From: an uncultured Lachnospiraceae bacterium
Lineage (GTDB): Bacteria; Bacillota; Clostridia; Lachnospirales; Lachnospiraceae
Assembly (NCBI GenBank): GCA_947367855.1
Contig: CANBFE010000035.1
Coordinates: 1 to 35,906, forward strand
Length of the DNA: 35,906 bases
Direction: 5' to 3'
This document shows positions 24,052-31,788 of this stretch, piece after piece (the stretch's first letter is position 1; the number at the start of each line of letters is the position of its first letter). Under the pieces are notes generated by a model, which saw only the letters and a program-made list of their open reading frames with translations, made no database searches and was not told the origin of the DNA. A program made the position numbers and the translations under genes.

Positions 24052-25366
24052 GATCCAACAGCTCCTTTATCTCACCAACCAAATACAGGCTTCCGACTAC
24101 GTAGATCTGTTCCGCCTGCTGACGCTCTTTCAACAGCGCGTAAAAAGCGTCCTCCACATTCCCGTATACCTCCAGGGCACAATCGGCGTATCTGCCGAAC
24201 CGTTCTTCCAGGCAGACGGCATCCAATGCCCGGGCTCCGCGCATACGCGCCAGCGCCACCCTTCCAAACAGACCGGACCCCGCCAGTTTCCCTATCATAT
24301 GTTCATAATCCTTATCCTTTGCCACACTGAACAGAAGGCTTCTCCTTCCCGGATTTTCCCGGGCTGCCACTGTCTCCAGAAAAGCCCTGATGCCGTCCTC
24401 ATTGTGGGCCCCGTCCACATAGACCTCAGGGAGCACCTCCTCCATTCTGCCTGCCCAGAAAAAGGAAGCAATCCCCTTCTGAATCTGATCTGCGGTTATG
24501 GTTCTCCCCCGGTCCAGGATCTCAAGGGCACGGACCGCAAGAGCACAGTTTTCCATCTGATAGACGGCAGTGGTACGCAGCGTAAGCGGAATATCTCTAT
24601 AATACCGGGTGTGTACGCAAAAATCAATGGTTTTTCTCTTAAATTTTGAAAAAGAGTAGTCCTTTTCCGACACGGAATACGCGGAACTTCCAAGCTTCCC
24701 GGCATATTCCGCAAACACTGCGGCAGTCTCCGGGCAGGTATCCCAGTAAACCGCAGGCGCCCCTTTCTGCATGATACCTGCTTTCTCAAAGGCAATCTTC
24801 CCAACCGTATCCCCCAGATATTCCATATGATCCAGACCGATATGCGTAATAATGGATATTTCCTTTCTGAAAACAGAGTTTGTGGCATCCAGGCGGCCCC
24901 CGACTCCGGTTTCCAGAATGCAGTAATCCGGCTTTTTCTCCCGGAATATGATCATGGCCATGAAAAAGAGATATTCAAAATAGGTGGGATGGTATGCGGC
25001 AGGCTTTTCCTGCTCCAGGGCTTCCCAGTCCAACTTATTATATATATGGAGAAAGGCCTTCAGAAATTCCTCCCCGGATACCATTTCCCCATCCACTGTA
25101 AACCGTTCCCGGATACTCACCAGATGGGGAGAGGTAAACAGGGCTGTCCTGTATCCGGCCTCCTTCAGAATGCTGTCCAGACAGGCGCAGACAGAGCCTT
25201 TTCCGTTTGTCCCCGCCACATGGATTATGCGCAGCTTCCGGTCCGGATCTCCCAGAAGCCGGAGAAATTCCCGGGTCTCCTCCATGCTGTGTTTGGATGT
25301 GAAACGGGGAATGTCGTTAATATAATCCTCCGCCTCCGCAAAAGTGGTAATGTCTTTCTTCTTCAA
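24005..25366 (-). CDS. folC: Folylpolyglutamate/dihydrofolate synthase
   Basis: Adds glutamate to folates, and possibly makes dihydrofolate from dihydropteroate. The Mur-ligase-type ATP site is clear: HVAGTNGKGSVCACL (near residues 49-63), then TSPHLVSIRERF, the central ETGVGGRLDATN and THIGLDHMEYLG, and the C-terminal DGAHNEDGI. The start is TTG at 25366, with GAGGG 7 nt upstream. It follows the valS terminator. Its last 47 nt are shared with the 54-aa gene. Confidence 0.94.
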   Translation of the reverse strand: MKKKDITTFAEAEDYINDIPRFTSKHSMEETREFLRLLGDPDRKLRIIHVAGTNGKGSVCACLDSILKEAGYRTALFTSPHLVSIRERFTVDGEMVSGEEFLKAFLHIYNKLDWEALEQEKPAAYHPTYFEYLFFMAMIIFREKKPDYCILETGVGGRLDATNSVFRKEISIITHIGLDHMEYLGDTVGKIAFEKAGIMQKGAPAVYWDTCPETAAVFAEYAGKLGSSAYSVSEKDYSFSKFKRKTIDFCVHTRYYRDIPLTLRTTAVYQMENCALAVRALEILDRGRTITADQIQKGIASFFWAGRMEEVLPEVYVDGAHNEDGIRAFLETVAARENPGRRSLLFSVAKDKDYEHMIGKLAGSGLFGRVALARMRGARALDAVCLEERFGRYADCALEVYGNVEDAFYALLKERQQAEQIYVVGSLYLVGEIKELLDHDKFRRRIEKISSQS

Positions 25367-25407
25367 GCTAATCCCTCTATTCCTGATGTGATGTTATGCC
25401 GCAGACC

Positions 25408-25459
25408 GCAAAATACTGTCCGGAAAGTTTTCCCGAATAACCAGGACTTTCCGGACAGT
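25408..25459 (-). terminator. Terminator of valS
   Basis: ACTGTCCGGAAAGT (25415-25428) and ACTTTCCGGACAGT (25446-25459) form a perfect 14-bp stem with a 17-nt loop. On the minus strand ATTTTG follows. It lies about 35 bp after the valS stop. Confidence 0.75.
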
Positions 25460-25492
25460 GTCAAAAAATTTCTGTCAAAATCCGGACTGCTC

Positions 25493-28258
25493 TCAGCGCA
25501 GCCGGTCCAGGCGCTGTGTCACCTGTTCCATCATCTGGGTATATTTTGCCAGTTTCTCCCGCTCCTGGGCAACCTTTGCCTCCGGAGCCTTGGACAGGAA
25601 TCTTTCGTTGGAAAGCATTCCGTTTACCCTGGCCAGTTCTCCTTCCAGGCGCTTCCGTTCCTTCTCCAGACGTTCAATCTCCTGGGCAATATCCACCAGG
25701 TCTGCCAGGGGAAGATACAGAGTCGCTCCCGGGATTACCACGGAAACAGAATTGTCAGCCATATCCGCCTTCTGCCCGTCTGCCGCAGACTGATTATCCG
25801 TTTTCCCGGAAAGCATGGTTACCTCATTCGCTCCGGCCAGGGAGGCAAAGAACAGCTTTCCTTCCATAAATGTCTCCAGAATAGCCTCCTGATCGCTGAC
25901 TACATGTACCGCAATCTTTTTGCCCGGCGCCACATTCATCTCACTGCGCACGTTCCGAATGCCCCTGACAGCTTCCTTGATTGTCTCGATGTCCTTCTCC
26001 TCTTTTGCAAAGTGCCTGTCTGCCCTGTACACCGGCCACCTGCTGATCATAATGGATTCTGCATCCCGGAAGGCAGTACCCTGGAAGGTACAGTAAATCT
26101 CCTCCGTAATAAACGGCATATAAGGATGCAGCAGCTTCAGGGCATCAATGAGAACCGTCCTCAGAGTCCAGAGCGCAGCATTCCGGCTCACAGCCTCCCC
26201 GGACACGGCCTCGGCTGCCAAAGTATCTGCACCCTCTGCGCCGTGCTCAGTTCCACTCTTTCCGGCATAGAGCCTGGGCTTTACCATCTCGATATACCAG
26301 TCGCAGAATTCGTCCCAGATAAAATCATATACCTTCTGCACGGCAATTCCCAGTTCAAAACTCTCCATATTGTCGGTGACTTCCTTTACCAGATCGTTTA
26401 ATCTGGACAGGATCCATCTGTCCACAGGCTGCAGCCCGGAGATTTCCGGCTCCGTCACCTCTTTCCCCTCCATGTTCATCATGATGAAACGGGAAGCATT
26501 CCACACCTTATTTGCGAAATTACGACTGTTTTCCACCCTCTCATAGTAGAAACGCATGTCGTTCCCGGGAGCGTTTCCGGTGATCAGGGTCAGCCGCAGG
26601 GCATCGGCGCCGTACTTGTCAATGATCTCCAGCGGATCAATGCCGTTGCCCAGGGATTTGGACATCTTGCGCCCCTGGCTGTCCCTCACCAGACCGTGGA
26701 ACAGCACGGTCTTAAAGGGCTTCTCTCCCATCTGTTCATAGCCGGAGAAAATCATCCGGATGACCCAGAAGAAAATAATGTCATAACCTGTCACCAGCAC
26801 ATCCGTGGGATAGAAATACTTCAAATCCTCGGTCCGCTCCGGCCAGCCCAATGTCTCAAAGGGCCACAATGCGGAAGAAAACCAGGTATCCAGGGTGTCC
26901 GGGTCCTGGGTGAAATGAGCACATCCGCACTTGGGGCAGACTGTGGGCGCCTGGGCCGCAACAACGGTCTCCCCGCACTGATCACAGTAGTAGGCCGGAA
27001 TCCTGTGTCCCCACCACAGCTGACGGCTGATGCACCAGTCCCTGATGTTGTCCGTCCAATTGAAATAGATCTTCTCCAGACGTTTGGGAACCAGTTCCAC
27101 ATCCCCGTTTTTCACCGCCTCCACCGCGGGCTTGATGAGTTCTTCCATCTTTACGAACCATTGTTCCTTTACCAACGGTTCCACGGTAGTCTTGCAGCGG
27201 TCATGGGTACCCACATTGTGGGAATAGTCCTCGATCTTCACCAGAAGCCCCTGCTGCGAAAGCTCCTCCACAATGGCCTTTCTGGCTGCATACCGATCCA
27301 TGCCGCAGTATTTTCCGCCGTTTTCATTTACGGTGGCGTCATCGTTCATCACATTGATCACAGGCAGATTATGCCGCTTTCCCACCTCGAAGTCATTGGG
27401 GTCATGGGCGGGGGTGATCTTCACCACGCCGGTTCCGAATTCCCTGTCCACATAAGTGTCCGTCACCACAGGAATCACCCGATTCATGATGGGCAGCATC
27501 ACGCTCTTTCCGATCAGGTGGCTGTACCGTTCGTCATCGGGATGAATGGCCACAGCGGTATCCCCCAGCATGGTCTCCGGCCTGGTGGTGGCAAAGGTGA
27601 GAAATTCCGTTGTACTGGGAGTGCCGTCCTCGTTCATCACCGGATACTTGATATGCCAGAGATGCCCGGCCTGCTCCTGATATTCCACCTCCGCGTCGGA
27701 GATGGAGGTATTGCACACAGGACACCAGTTTACCATCCTGGCACCTTTATAAATATAGCCCTTCTTATGCATCTTTACGAAGACTTCCGTCACGGCCCGG
27801 TTGCAGCCCTCGTCCATGGTGAACCGCTCCCTGTCCCAGTCGCAGGAGGACCCCAGCTTCTTCAGCTGGGACACAATGCGTCCGCCGTACTCCTTTTTCC
27901 AGGCCCAGGCCCGCTCAAGGAATTTCTCCCTGCCCAGATCATGCTTGTCAATTCCCTCCGCCTTCATGGTTTCGATGATCTTTACTTCCGTGGCGATGGA
28001 AGCGTGATCCGTACCGGGCTGCCACAGGGCATTATAGCCCTGCATCCGCTTAAACCGGATCAGTATGTCCTGCATGGTATTGTCCAAAGCGTGCCCCATG
28101 TGCAGCTGTCCCGTGATATTTGGGGGCGGAATCACGATGGTGAAAGGGGTCCTGCTGTGATCCACCTCCGCGTGAAAATATTTCTTCTCCAGCCATTTCT
28201 GGTATAATCTGTCTTCCAGACCCTTTGGATCATAAGTTTTTGCCAGTTCTCTGCTCAT
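25493..28258 (-). CDS. valS: Valyl-tRNA synthetase
   Basis: Charges tRNA-Val and edits misactivated Thr. The 921-aa protein has the HIGH box as HMGH (residues 53-56) after PPPNITGQL, the zinc-binding pairs CPVCNTS and CDQC/CPKC, the editing-domain TTRPETMLGDTAVAIHPDD, and the KMSKS motif in RKMSKSLGNGIDP. A C-terminal coiled coil (ERLEKERKRLEGELARVNGML) is typical of ValRS. An Ala/Gly-rich insert lies in the anticodon domain (near GTEHGAEGADTLAAEAVSG). AAAAGGAG precedes the ATG. A valine T-box leader is located upstream, so expression rises when uncharged tRNA-Val accumulates. Confidence 0.97.
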   Translation of the reverse strand: MSRELAKTYDPKGLEDRLYQKWLEKKYFHAEVDHSRTPFTIVIPPPNITGQLHMGHALDNTMQDILIRFKRMQGYNALWQPGTDHASIATEVKIIETMKAEGIDKHDLGREKFLERAWAWKKEYGGRIVSQLKKLGSSCDWDRERFTMDEGCNRAVTEVFVKMHKKGYIYKGARMVNWCPVCNTSISDAEVEYQEQAGHLWHIKYPVMNEDGTPSTTEFLTFATTRPETMLGDTAVAIHPDDERYSHLIGKSVMLPIMNRVIPVVTDTYVDREFGTGVVKITPAHDPNDFEVGKRHNLPVINVMNDDATVNENGGKYCGMDRYAARKAIVEELSQQGLLVKIEDYSHNVGTHDRCKTTVEPLVKEQWFVKMEELIKPAVEAVKNGDVELVPKRLEKIYFNWTDNIRDWCISRQLWWGHRIPAYYCDQCGETVVAAQAPTVCPKCGCAHFTQDPDTLDTWFSSALWPFETLGWPERTEDLKYFYPTDVLVTGYDIIFFWVIRMIFSGYEQMGEKPFKTVLFHGLVRDSQGRKMSKSLGNGIDPLEIIDKYGADALRLTLITGNAPGNDMRFYYERVENSRNFANKVWNASRFIMMNMEGKEVTEPEISGLQPVDRWILSRLNDLVKEVTDNMESFELGIAVQKVYDFIWDEFCDWYIEMVKPRLYAGKSGTEHGAEGADTLAAEAVSGEAVSRNAALWTLRTVLIDALKLLHPYMPFITEEIYCTFQGTAFRDAESIMISRWPVYRADRHFAKEEKDIETIKEAVRGIRNVRSEMNVAPGKKIAVHVVSDQEAILETFMEGKLFFASLAGANEVTMLSGKTDNQSAADGQKADMADNSVSVVIPGATLYLPLADLVDIAQEIERLEKERKRLEGELARVNGMLSNERFLSKAPEAKVAQEREKLAKYTQMMEQVTQRLDRLR

Positions 28259-28280
28259 CTCTCTCTGCTCCTTTTCTGTC

Positions 28281-28291
28281 CGGTACCACCT
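28281..28291 (-). promoter_or_regulatory. Second T-box core sequence near the valS start
   Basis: The minus-strand 11-mer AGGTGGTACCG, identical to the core of the T-box at 28446-28456, recurs here about 25 bp upstream of the valS ATG. No terminator follows this copy. It may be the remnant of a duplicated T-box or a second tRNA acceptor-binding element. Confidence 0.45.
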
Positions 28292-28400
28292 CTCGACGCA
28301 CCCTTTCTTCTGCCTACAGTATGCCTTTTAACAGCATGTTCCGCACATATACATACGCTGCGCTGCAGTCCGGGGAAGCCGCATCCTCTGCACGCACATC

Positions 28401-28778
28401 AAAAAGCCCTCTGCCGACTCCTATCAGCAAAGGGCGTCATCAACGCGGTACCACCTTTGTTCACAGCCGGACGCCTTCCCGTCCTGCTGCCTTAAGTGAC
28501 TTCTCCTAAAGTCCTATCCTGTAACGGGGATAATCCGTGGAATCTTACTTTCTTTCCCCGCCACTATAACTGCTGCACCCAACTTCGATACAACAGAACC
28601 ATCCTGTGGCCTGTACTGTTTCAGATTCCCGGCTCAGAAGCTACCTTCTGCATTCCTTCCCTGTGGACACCCTCTCAGCTTCCCCTGAAATCTCTCTCCA
28701 TGGGATGGCTGTCCTCTCTGGCAAGGGGTAATGCGTACTCCTCTTCGTCTCAGCTGTTGTTTGTTTCTTTCTATTGCC
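28401..28778 (-). ncRNA. Valine T-box riboswitch leader
   Basis: Transcript leader that senses uncharged tRNA-Val. Seen in order on the minus strand: stem I with AGTA loop-E-type sequence, and a helix GCATT/AATGC above an internal loop containing GTA (28644-28642), a Val codon in the specifier position and followed by G; then the T-box core AGGTGGTACCGCG (28456-28444); then a terminator (GCCCTTTGC and GCAGAGGGC with five T, 28435-28401). The assignment of GTA as specifier is by manual folding. Confidence 0.85.
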
Positions 28779-28779
28779 T

Positions 28780-28808
28780 ACTATAAAATATGTTCCCCTG
28801 TTTGTCAA
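28780..28808 (-). promoter_or_regulatory. Promoter of valS leader
   Basis: On the minus strand, TTGACA (28803-28808) and TATAGT (28780-28785) are separated by 17 bp. Transcription would begin just before the T-box stem I. Confidence 0.75.
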
Positions 28809-28853
28809 GTGGAAAAATATCACGAATTAACCTGAAGCCTCCCTGTCAGCGCT

Positions 28854-29120
28854 CTAAACCTGCACATCCCCGGAAATCCGCTGCATGAACTCCTCGATGG
28901 ATTGGGCCCTGGCTGCCAGTTTATGCCATTCTCTCAGTACTTCTATATCTTTCTGGTCATAGAGCTTCTTTTTCAGGTCTTCTGCAACTGCACCGATATC
29001 CTCAAGAAGGTCAAGGATATCTTCTGCTTTTCCTTCTGCCCTTCCTTCCGCCCTTCCTTCCGCTTTTCCCTCTGCCCGTTCATCTTCAAACGCCCTGATA
29101 ATATTATACTTAAACATCAT
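28854..29120 (-). CDS. Possible internal translation product of the Rpn gene (RpnS-like)
   Basis: Inside the rpn frame, GGGGAGG (29132-29126) lies exactly 5 nt before two consecutive ATG codons (29120 and 29117). Starting there would give 88 aa: MMFKYNIIRAFEDERAEG, the AEG repeats, and a helix-rich C terminus, without the nuclease residues. In E. coli Rpn systems a C-terminal fragment made from an internal start acts as antitoxin to the full protein. Here it is an inference from the ribosome binding site alone; Glu/Gly/Asp codons can create such a site by chance. Confidence 0.5.
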   Translation of the reverse strand: MMFKYNIIRAFEDERAEGKAEGRAEGRAEGKAEDILDLLEDIGAVAEDLKKKLYDQKDIEVLREWHKLAARAQSIEEFMQRISGDVQV

Positions 29121-29999
29121 TTCGTCCTCCCCATCCTCTGCCCAGTTCAGAATTTCCTCCACCACGGCCTCCCGGTTTCCACAGACTGACAGAAGGATAT
29201 ATTTTACCCAGTTACGGAACTCCTCCCTCTCCTGAAGGCCCAGTTCTCCGATCCTTCCATATGCCTGCCGGATTGCCCCCACCAACTCCAACTTCTTTCT
29301 GAATTTGTCGCAGTACATGATATTATCCAACACCGTGTTCGTAGACAAAATATATTCTTCCTCAATTTCCGCCAGATCAACCAGATAATACTCCAGGTTC
29401 AGAATATAATTTCCAAAATTCTCGCCGCTGTTCTGGTACTCCCTCAGGCTCCGAACCGCAGTCCATCTCTCCTGACCATTGTAAAATACAATGGGGACTA
29501 TGGCCGGCAGCCGGAATCCCGCCTGCTCCCTCTCGTTTTTTCCCCTGTCCAGGAAATACTTCACCAACGTATTTACCACATATACCAGAATCCGGAAAAT
29601 CATTGTGTAATCTACGTAGGACTGCAGCTCCTGGAGGATGAAGATAAAGGCCTCCCTGCCGTCAGGCATGCCCACACTGTAAAGCAGGTCAGCCTCCTTC
29701 CCTTCGTAGTCCCGCTCCAACATCTCCTTATCACACAAGCTCAAATCCGATTCCTCAAGTTGAAGCATCCACTCTGCTCCTATGTACTTTTTCAGAAAAT
29801 GCAGAAATTCCGACGGTCTTGACAGACTCTTTTTGTATCCTCTGTCGTGGGGTGTGCTAATGCCCTGCTCCTTCTTTTCCGGAAATCCTCCTGTTTCTTT
29901 TCCGGCGCCCCCCACTTTCCGGGATTTCTGTGAAGTTTTTGTCTCTTCTGCTTTTTCCGGGGTTCGTTGTACTGTCTGCGCTTTTTTCGTTTTACCCAT
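28854..29999 (-). CDS. Rpn-family PD-(D/E)XK nuclease
   Basis: Member of the recombination-promoting nuclease / transposase_31 (YhgA-like) family, DNA endonucleases linked in enterobacteria to recombination and phage defence. A Lys-rich, low-complexity N-terminal extension covers residues 1-50. The nuclease core shows HDRGYKKSL (Asp52), KEADLLYSV (Asp104) and ILQELQS (Glu124/Gln126). The C terminus contains four tandem AEG(K/R) units encoded by a 12-nt repeat (29022-29075). AAAGG lies about 8 nt before the ATG. It is flanked by a strong valS promoter on one side and a glycan locus on the other and appears to be a lone accessory gene. An internal start at 29120 may give a separate C-terminal product. 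The 381-aa length is longer than most relatives, mainly because of the N-terminal extension. Confidence 0.85.
   Translation of the reverse strand: MGKTKKAQTVQRTPEKAEETKTSQKSRKVGGAGKETGGFPEKKEQGISTPHDRGYKKSLSRPSEFLHFLKKYIGAEWMLQLEESDLSLCDKEMLERDYEGKEADLLYSVGMPDGREAFIFILQELQSYVDYTMIFRILVYVVNTLVKYFLDRGKNEREQAGFRLPAIVPIVFYNGQERWTAVRSLREYQNSGENFGNYILNLEYYLVDLAEIEEEYILSTNTVLDNIMYCDKFRKKLELVGAIRQAYGRIGELGLQEREEFRNWVKYILLSVCGNREAVVEEILNWAEDGEDEMMFKYNIIRAFEDERAEGKAEGRAEGRAEGKAEDILDLLEDIGAVAEDLKKKLYDQKDIEVLREWHKLAARAQSIEEFMQRISGDVQV
29022..29075. repeat. 12-nt tandem repeat in the rpn gene
   Basis: About four and a half degenerate copies of a GCAGAAGGAAAR-like 12-mer encode the AEGK/AEGR units. Loss or gain of a unit keeps the frame, so the linker length can vary between strains. 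Confidence 0.75.
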
Positions 30000-30125
30000 T
30001 CTGATACCTTTCCTTTCGAAATATGAAGTCTGCAGGAAAGGTTCTGCATTTCGTCCTTCCTGCCTTTTACGGTGGGTTTTTGTTTCATGGGATACAGGCT
30101 CCCGCCCGGCAAGAAGTCCGAAATT

Positions 30126-30150
30126 ACAGAAAGACCGGCTGGTCTTTGAG
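30126..30150 (-). terminator. Possible terminator after the flavoprotein gene
   Basis: AAAGACC (30130-30136) and GGTCTTT (30141-30147) form a 7-bp stem with loop GGCT. It lies about 90 bp after the flavoprotein stop. The minus-strand T-run is weak (CTGTAATTTC). Confidence 0.4.
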
Positions 30151-30237
30151 AAAAATGTAGAATTTGATTTCTTTGCCTGTGTTTAGGATAGCATGGTTTG
30201 AAGAAGATGGCAAGCGAAAATTTCGGGGCTGCCCGGA

Positions 30238-31788
30238 CTACCTTTTCTCCTCATGATAGTCCTGCTCCGTGTTTACATTCCATATATTGCTTTTGTCCCT
30301 GACGCCGTTGACGATATTTTTCACCGCCTCAAAGGATGTACACATGGAATGATCTATATTATTGTATCGATGCTGTCCGTTCCGCCCCACACAATACAGA
30401 TTTTCTATGTTGTCCAGATAAGCTCTCATTTCGCCGATCCGGCTGTAGGAATCAAAATATGCCGGATAAGCCTTTTTCACCTTCTCCATATGGGTATCAA
30501 AAACATCCTCCTTACCGCCGATTAAGCCCAGGCGAATCATTTCCTCTATACCGAAAGAGGCAAATTCCTCCTCCGTCATATTCCAAAATGCGTCTCCCTC
30601 GTTCACAAAATATTCCAACCCCAGCCACACCGTATGCTCCAGATCCTTTACCATATACGGCGACCAATTGTTATATATCTGAAACCGCCCCATCTTGACA
30701 CGCCTGTCCTGCACATATACCCAACAGTCAGGCACAATATTTCCCACTGTCCTGTACCTTGTTTTGTTTTGCAGATTGAGCTTCTTCACCAGAACACCCA
30801 GTGTCATATAATCCCGGTAGGGCAGATTTTCTGCTATATCCGCCACCTTTTCCGGTACATCATTTAATCCGCGGACCAGATCTCTGATGGGCATGGACGA
30901 AATAAAATAGTCTCCCTCCAGAACATGCGTATGCCCCTCCTTCTCATAGACGACTTCCTTAATGCTTCCTCCCGCCTGTCTGAGTCCCACTACCTTTGCC
31001 CTTTTCTCAATCCTTCCTCCCAGTTTGACTATCCTCTCCGCCGTCACTTCCCACAATTGTCCCGGTCCGTACTTGGGATATTGAAATTCTTCAATCAGGG
31101 AGGTTTCCACTTTCCTGTCCTTCCCCTTGAACATTCTGCCAAAAATATCTCTGAGGACAGCGCTCACCGAAAGTCCTTTCACCCGCTGCGCTCCCCAGGA
31201 CGCATCTATCTCTCTGGGATGCCGCCCCCATAGATTCTCTGTGTAATATTCGAAGAACATGGAGTATAGCTTCTTCCCAAAGCGATTGATATAGAAATTC
31301 TCCAGGTTATCTTCCGGCCTGGGCGCAATCCTCGCTGCCAGATAACTTAACCCAACCTCCACCGTCCTGACGAATCCCATGTTCTTAATGGTCTCCGCCT
31401 TCAGGGAAACCGGATAATCATAGAATTTATCGTCAAACAATATACGGGATACCCTATTTCTGATCAGCATGACCTCGTCATGCCTCTCCGGGTCCGGGCC
31501 GTTTTCCTCTACCGCACGCTCCCGGCCCAGATATCTGTCATCCCAGGCCGGACCGCCCTGTACAGGAAGCATCCCATGCCACCAGTCATTTACCTCCGGT
31601 ATCTTGGAAAAAAATCTGTGTCCTCCCATATCCATACGGTTCCCCTTATAGTTTACCGTTCTGGAAATGCCGCCGAATGTATCCGTCTCCTCCAACACCA
31701 CTACCTCATAGCCGCCGCCCTTTGACAGTAGTTCATACGCAGCCGTCAAACCTGCCGGACCTGCGCCGATGATGATTACCTTCTTCAT
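30238..31788 (-). CDS. FAD-dependent oxidoreductase of a glycan locus
   Basis: Flavin enzyme of the amine-oxidase / UDP-galactopyranose-mutase-like group. The N terminus is a dinucleotide-binding fold (KVIIIGAGPAGLTAAYEL, with the acidic residue in VVVLEETD), followed by GGHRFFSKIPEVNDWW and a C-terminal FAD-contact region (YCVGRNGQHRYNNIDHSM). The 516-aa length is larger than the typical 370-aa Glf, so I do not call it UDP-galactopyranose mutase. Related proteins often occur in capsule or surface-polysaccharide loci. Its ATG overlaps the stop of the upstream membrane protein by 4 nt (31785-31788), so the two are translationally coupled. Confidence 0.85.
   Translation of the reverse strand: MKKVIIIGAGPAGLTAAYELLSKGGGYEVVVLEETDTFGGISRTVNYKGNRMDMGGHRFFSKIPEVNDWWHGMLPVQGGPAWDDRYLGRERAVEENGPDPERHDEVMLIRNRVSRILFDDKFYDYPVSLKAETIKNMGFVRTVEVGLSYLAARIAPRPEDNLENFYINRFGKKLYSMFFEYYTENLWGRHPREIDASWGAQRVKGLSVSAVLRDIFGRMFKGKDRKVETSLIEEFQYPKYGPGQLWEVTAERIVKLGGRIEKRAKVVGLRQAGGSIKEVVYEKEGHTHVLEGDYFISSMPIRDLVRGLNDVPEKVADIAENLPYRDYMTLGVLVKKLNLQNKTRYRTVGNIVPDCWVYVQDRRVKMGRFQIYNNWSPYMVKDLEHTVWLGLEYFVNEGDAFWNMTEEEFASFGIEEMIRLGLIGGKEDVFDTHMEKVKKAYPAYFDSYSRIGEMRAYLDNIENLYCVGRNGQHRYNNIDHSMCTSFEAVKNIVNGVRDKSNIWNVNTEQDYHEEKR

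Noticed and set aside
26696..28207. Long plus-strand open frame of about 500 codons opposite valS
   Set aside because: It is the antisense shadow of a strongly conserved synthetase; the His/Pro-rich translation matches no family and no ribosome binding site is evident.
29792..30112. Minus-strand frame with an HTH-like stretch (ISKGKVSEWVKRKKR) overlapping the rpn N terminus
   Set aside because: It resembles the small HTH of phage terminase or transposase subunits but soon becomes a Lys/Arg-rich shadow of rpn in another frame. It could be a decayed fragment, but the evidence is too thin.
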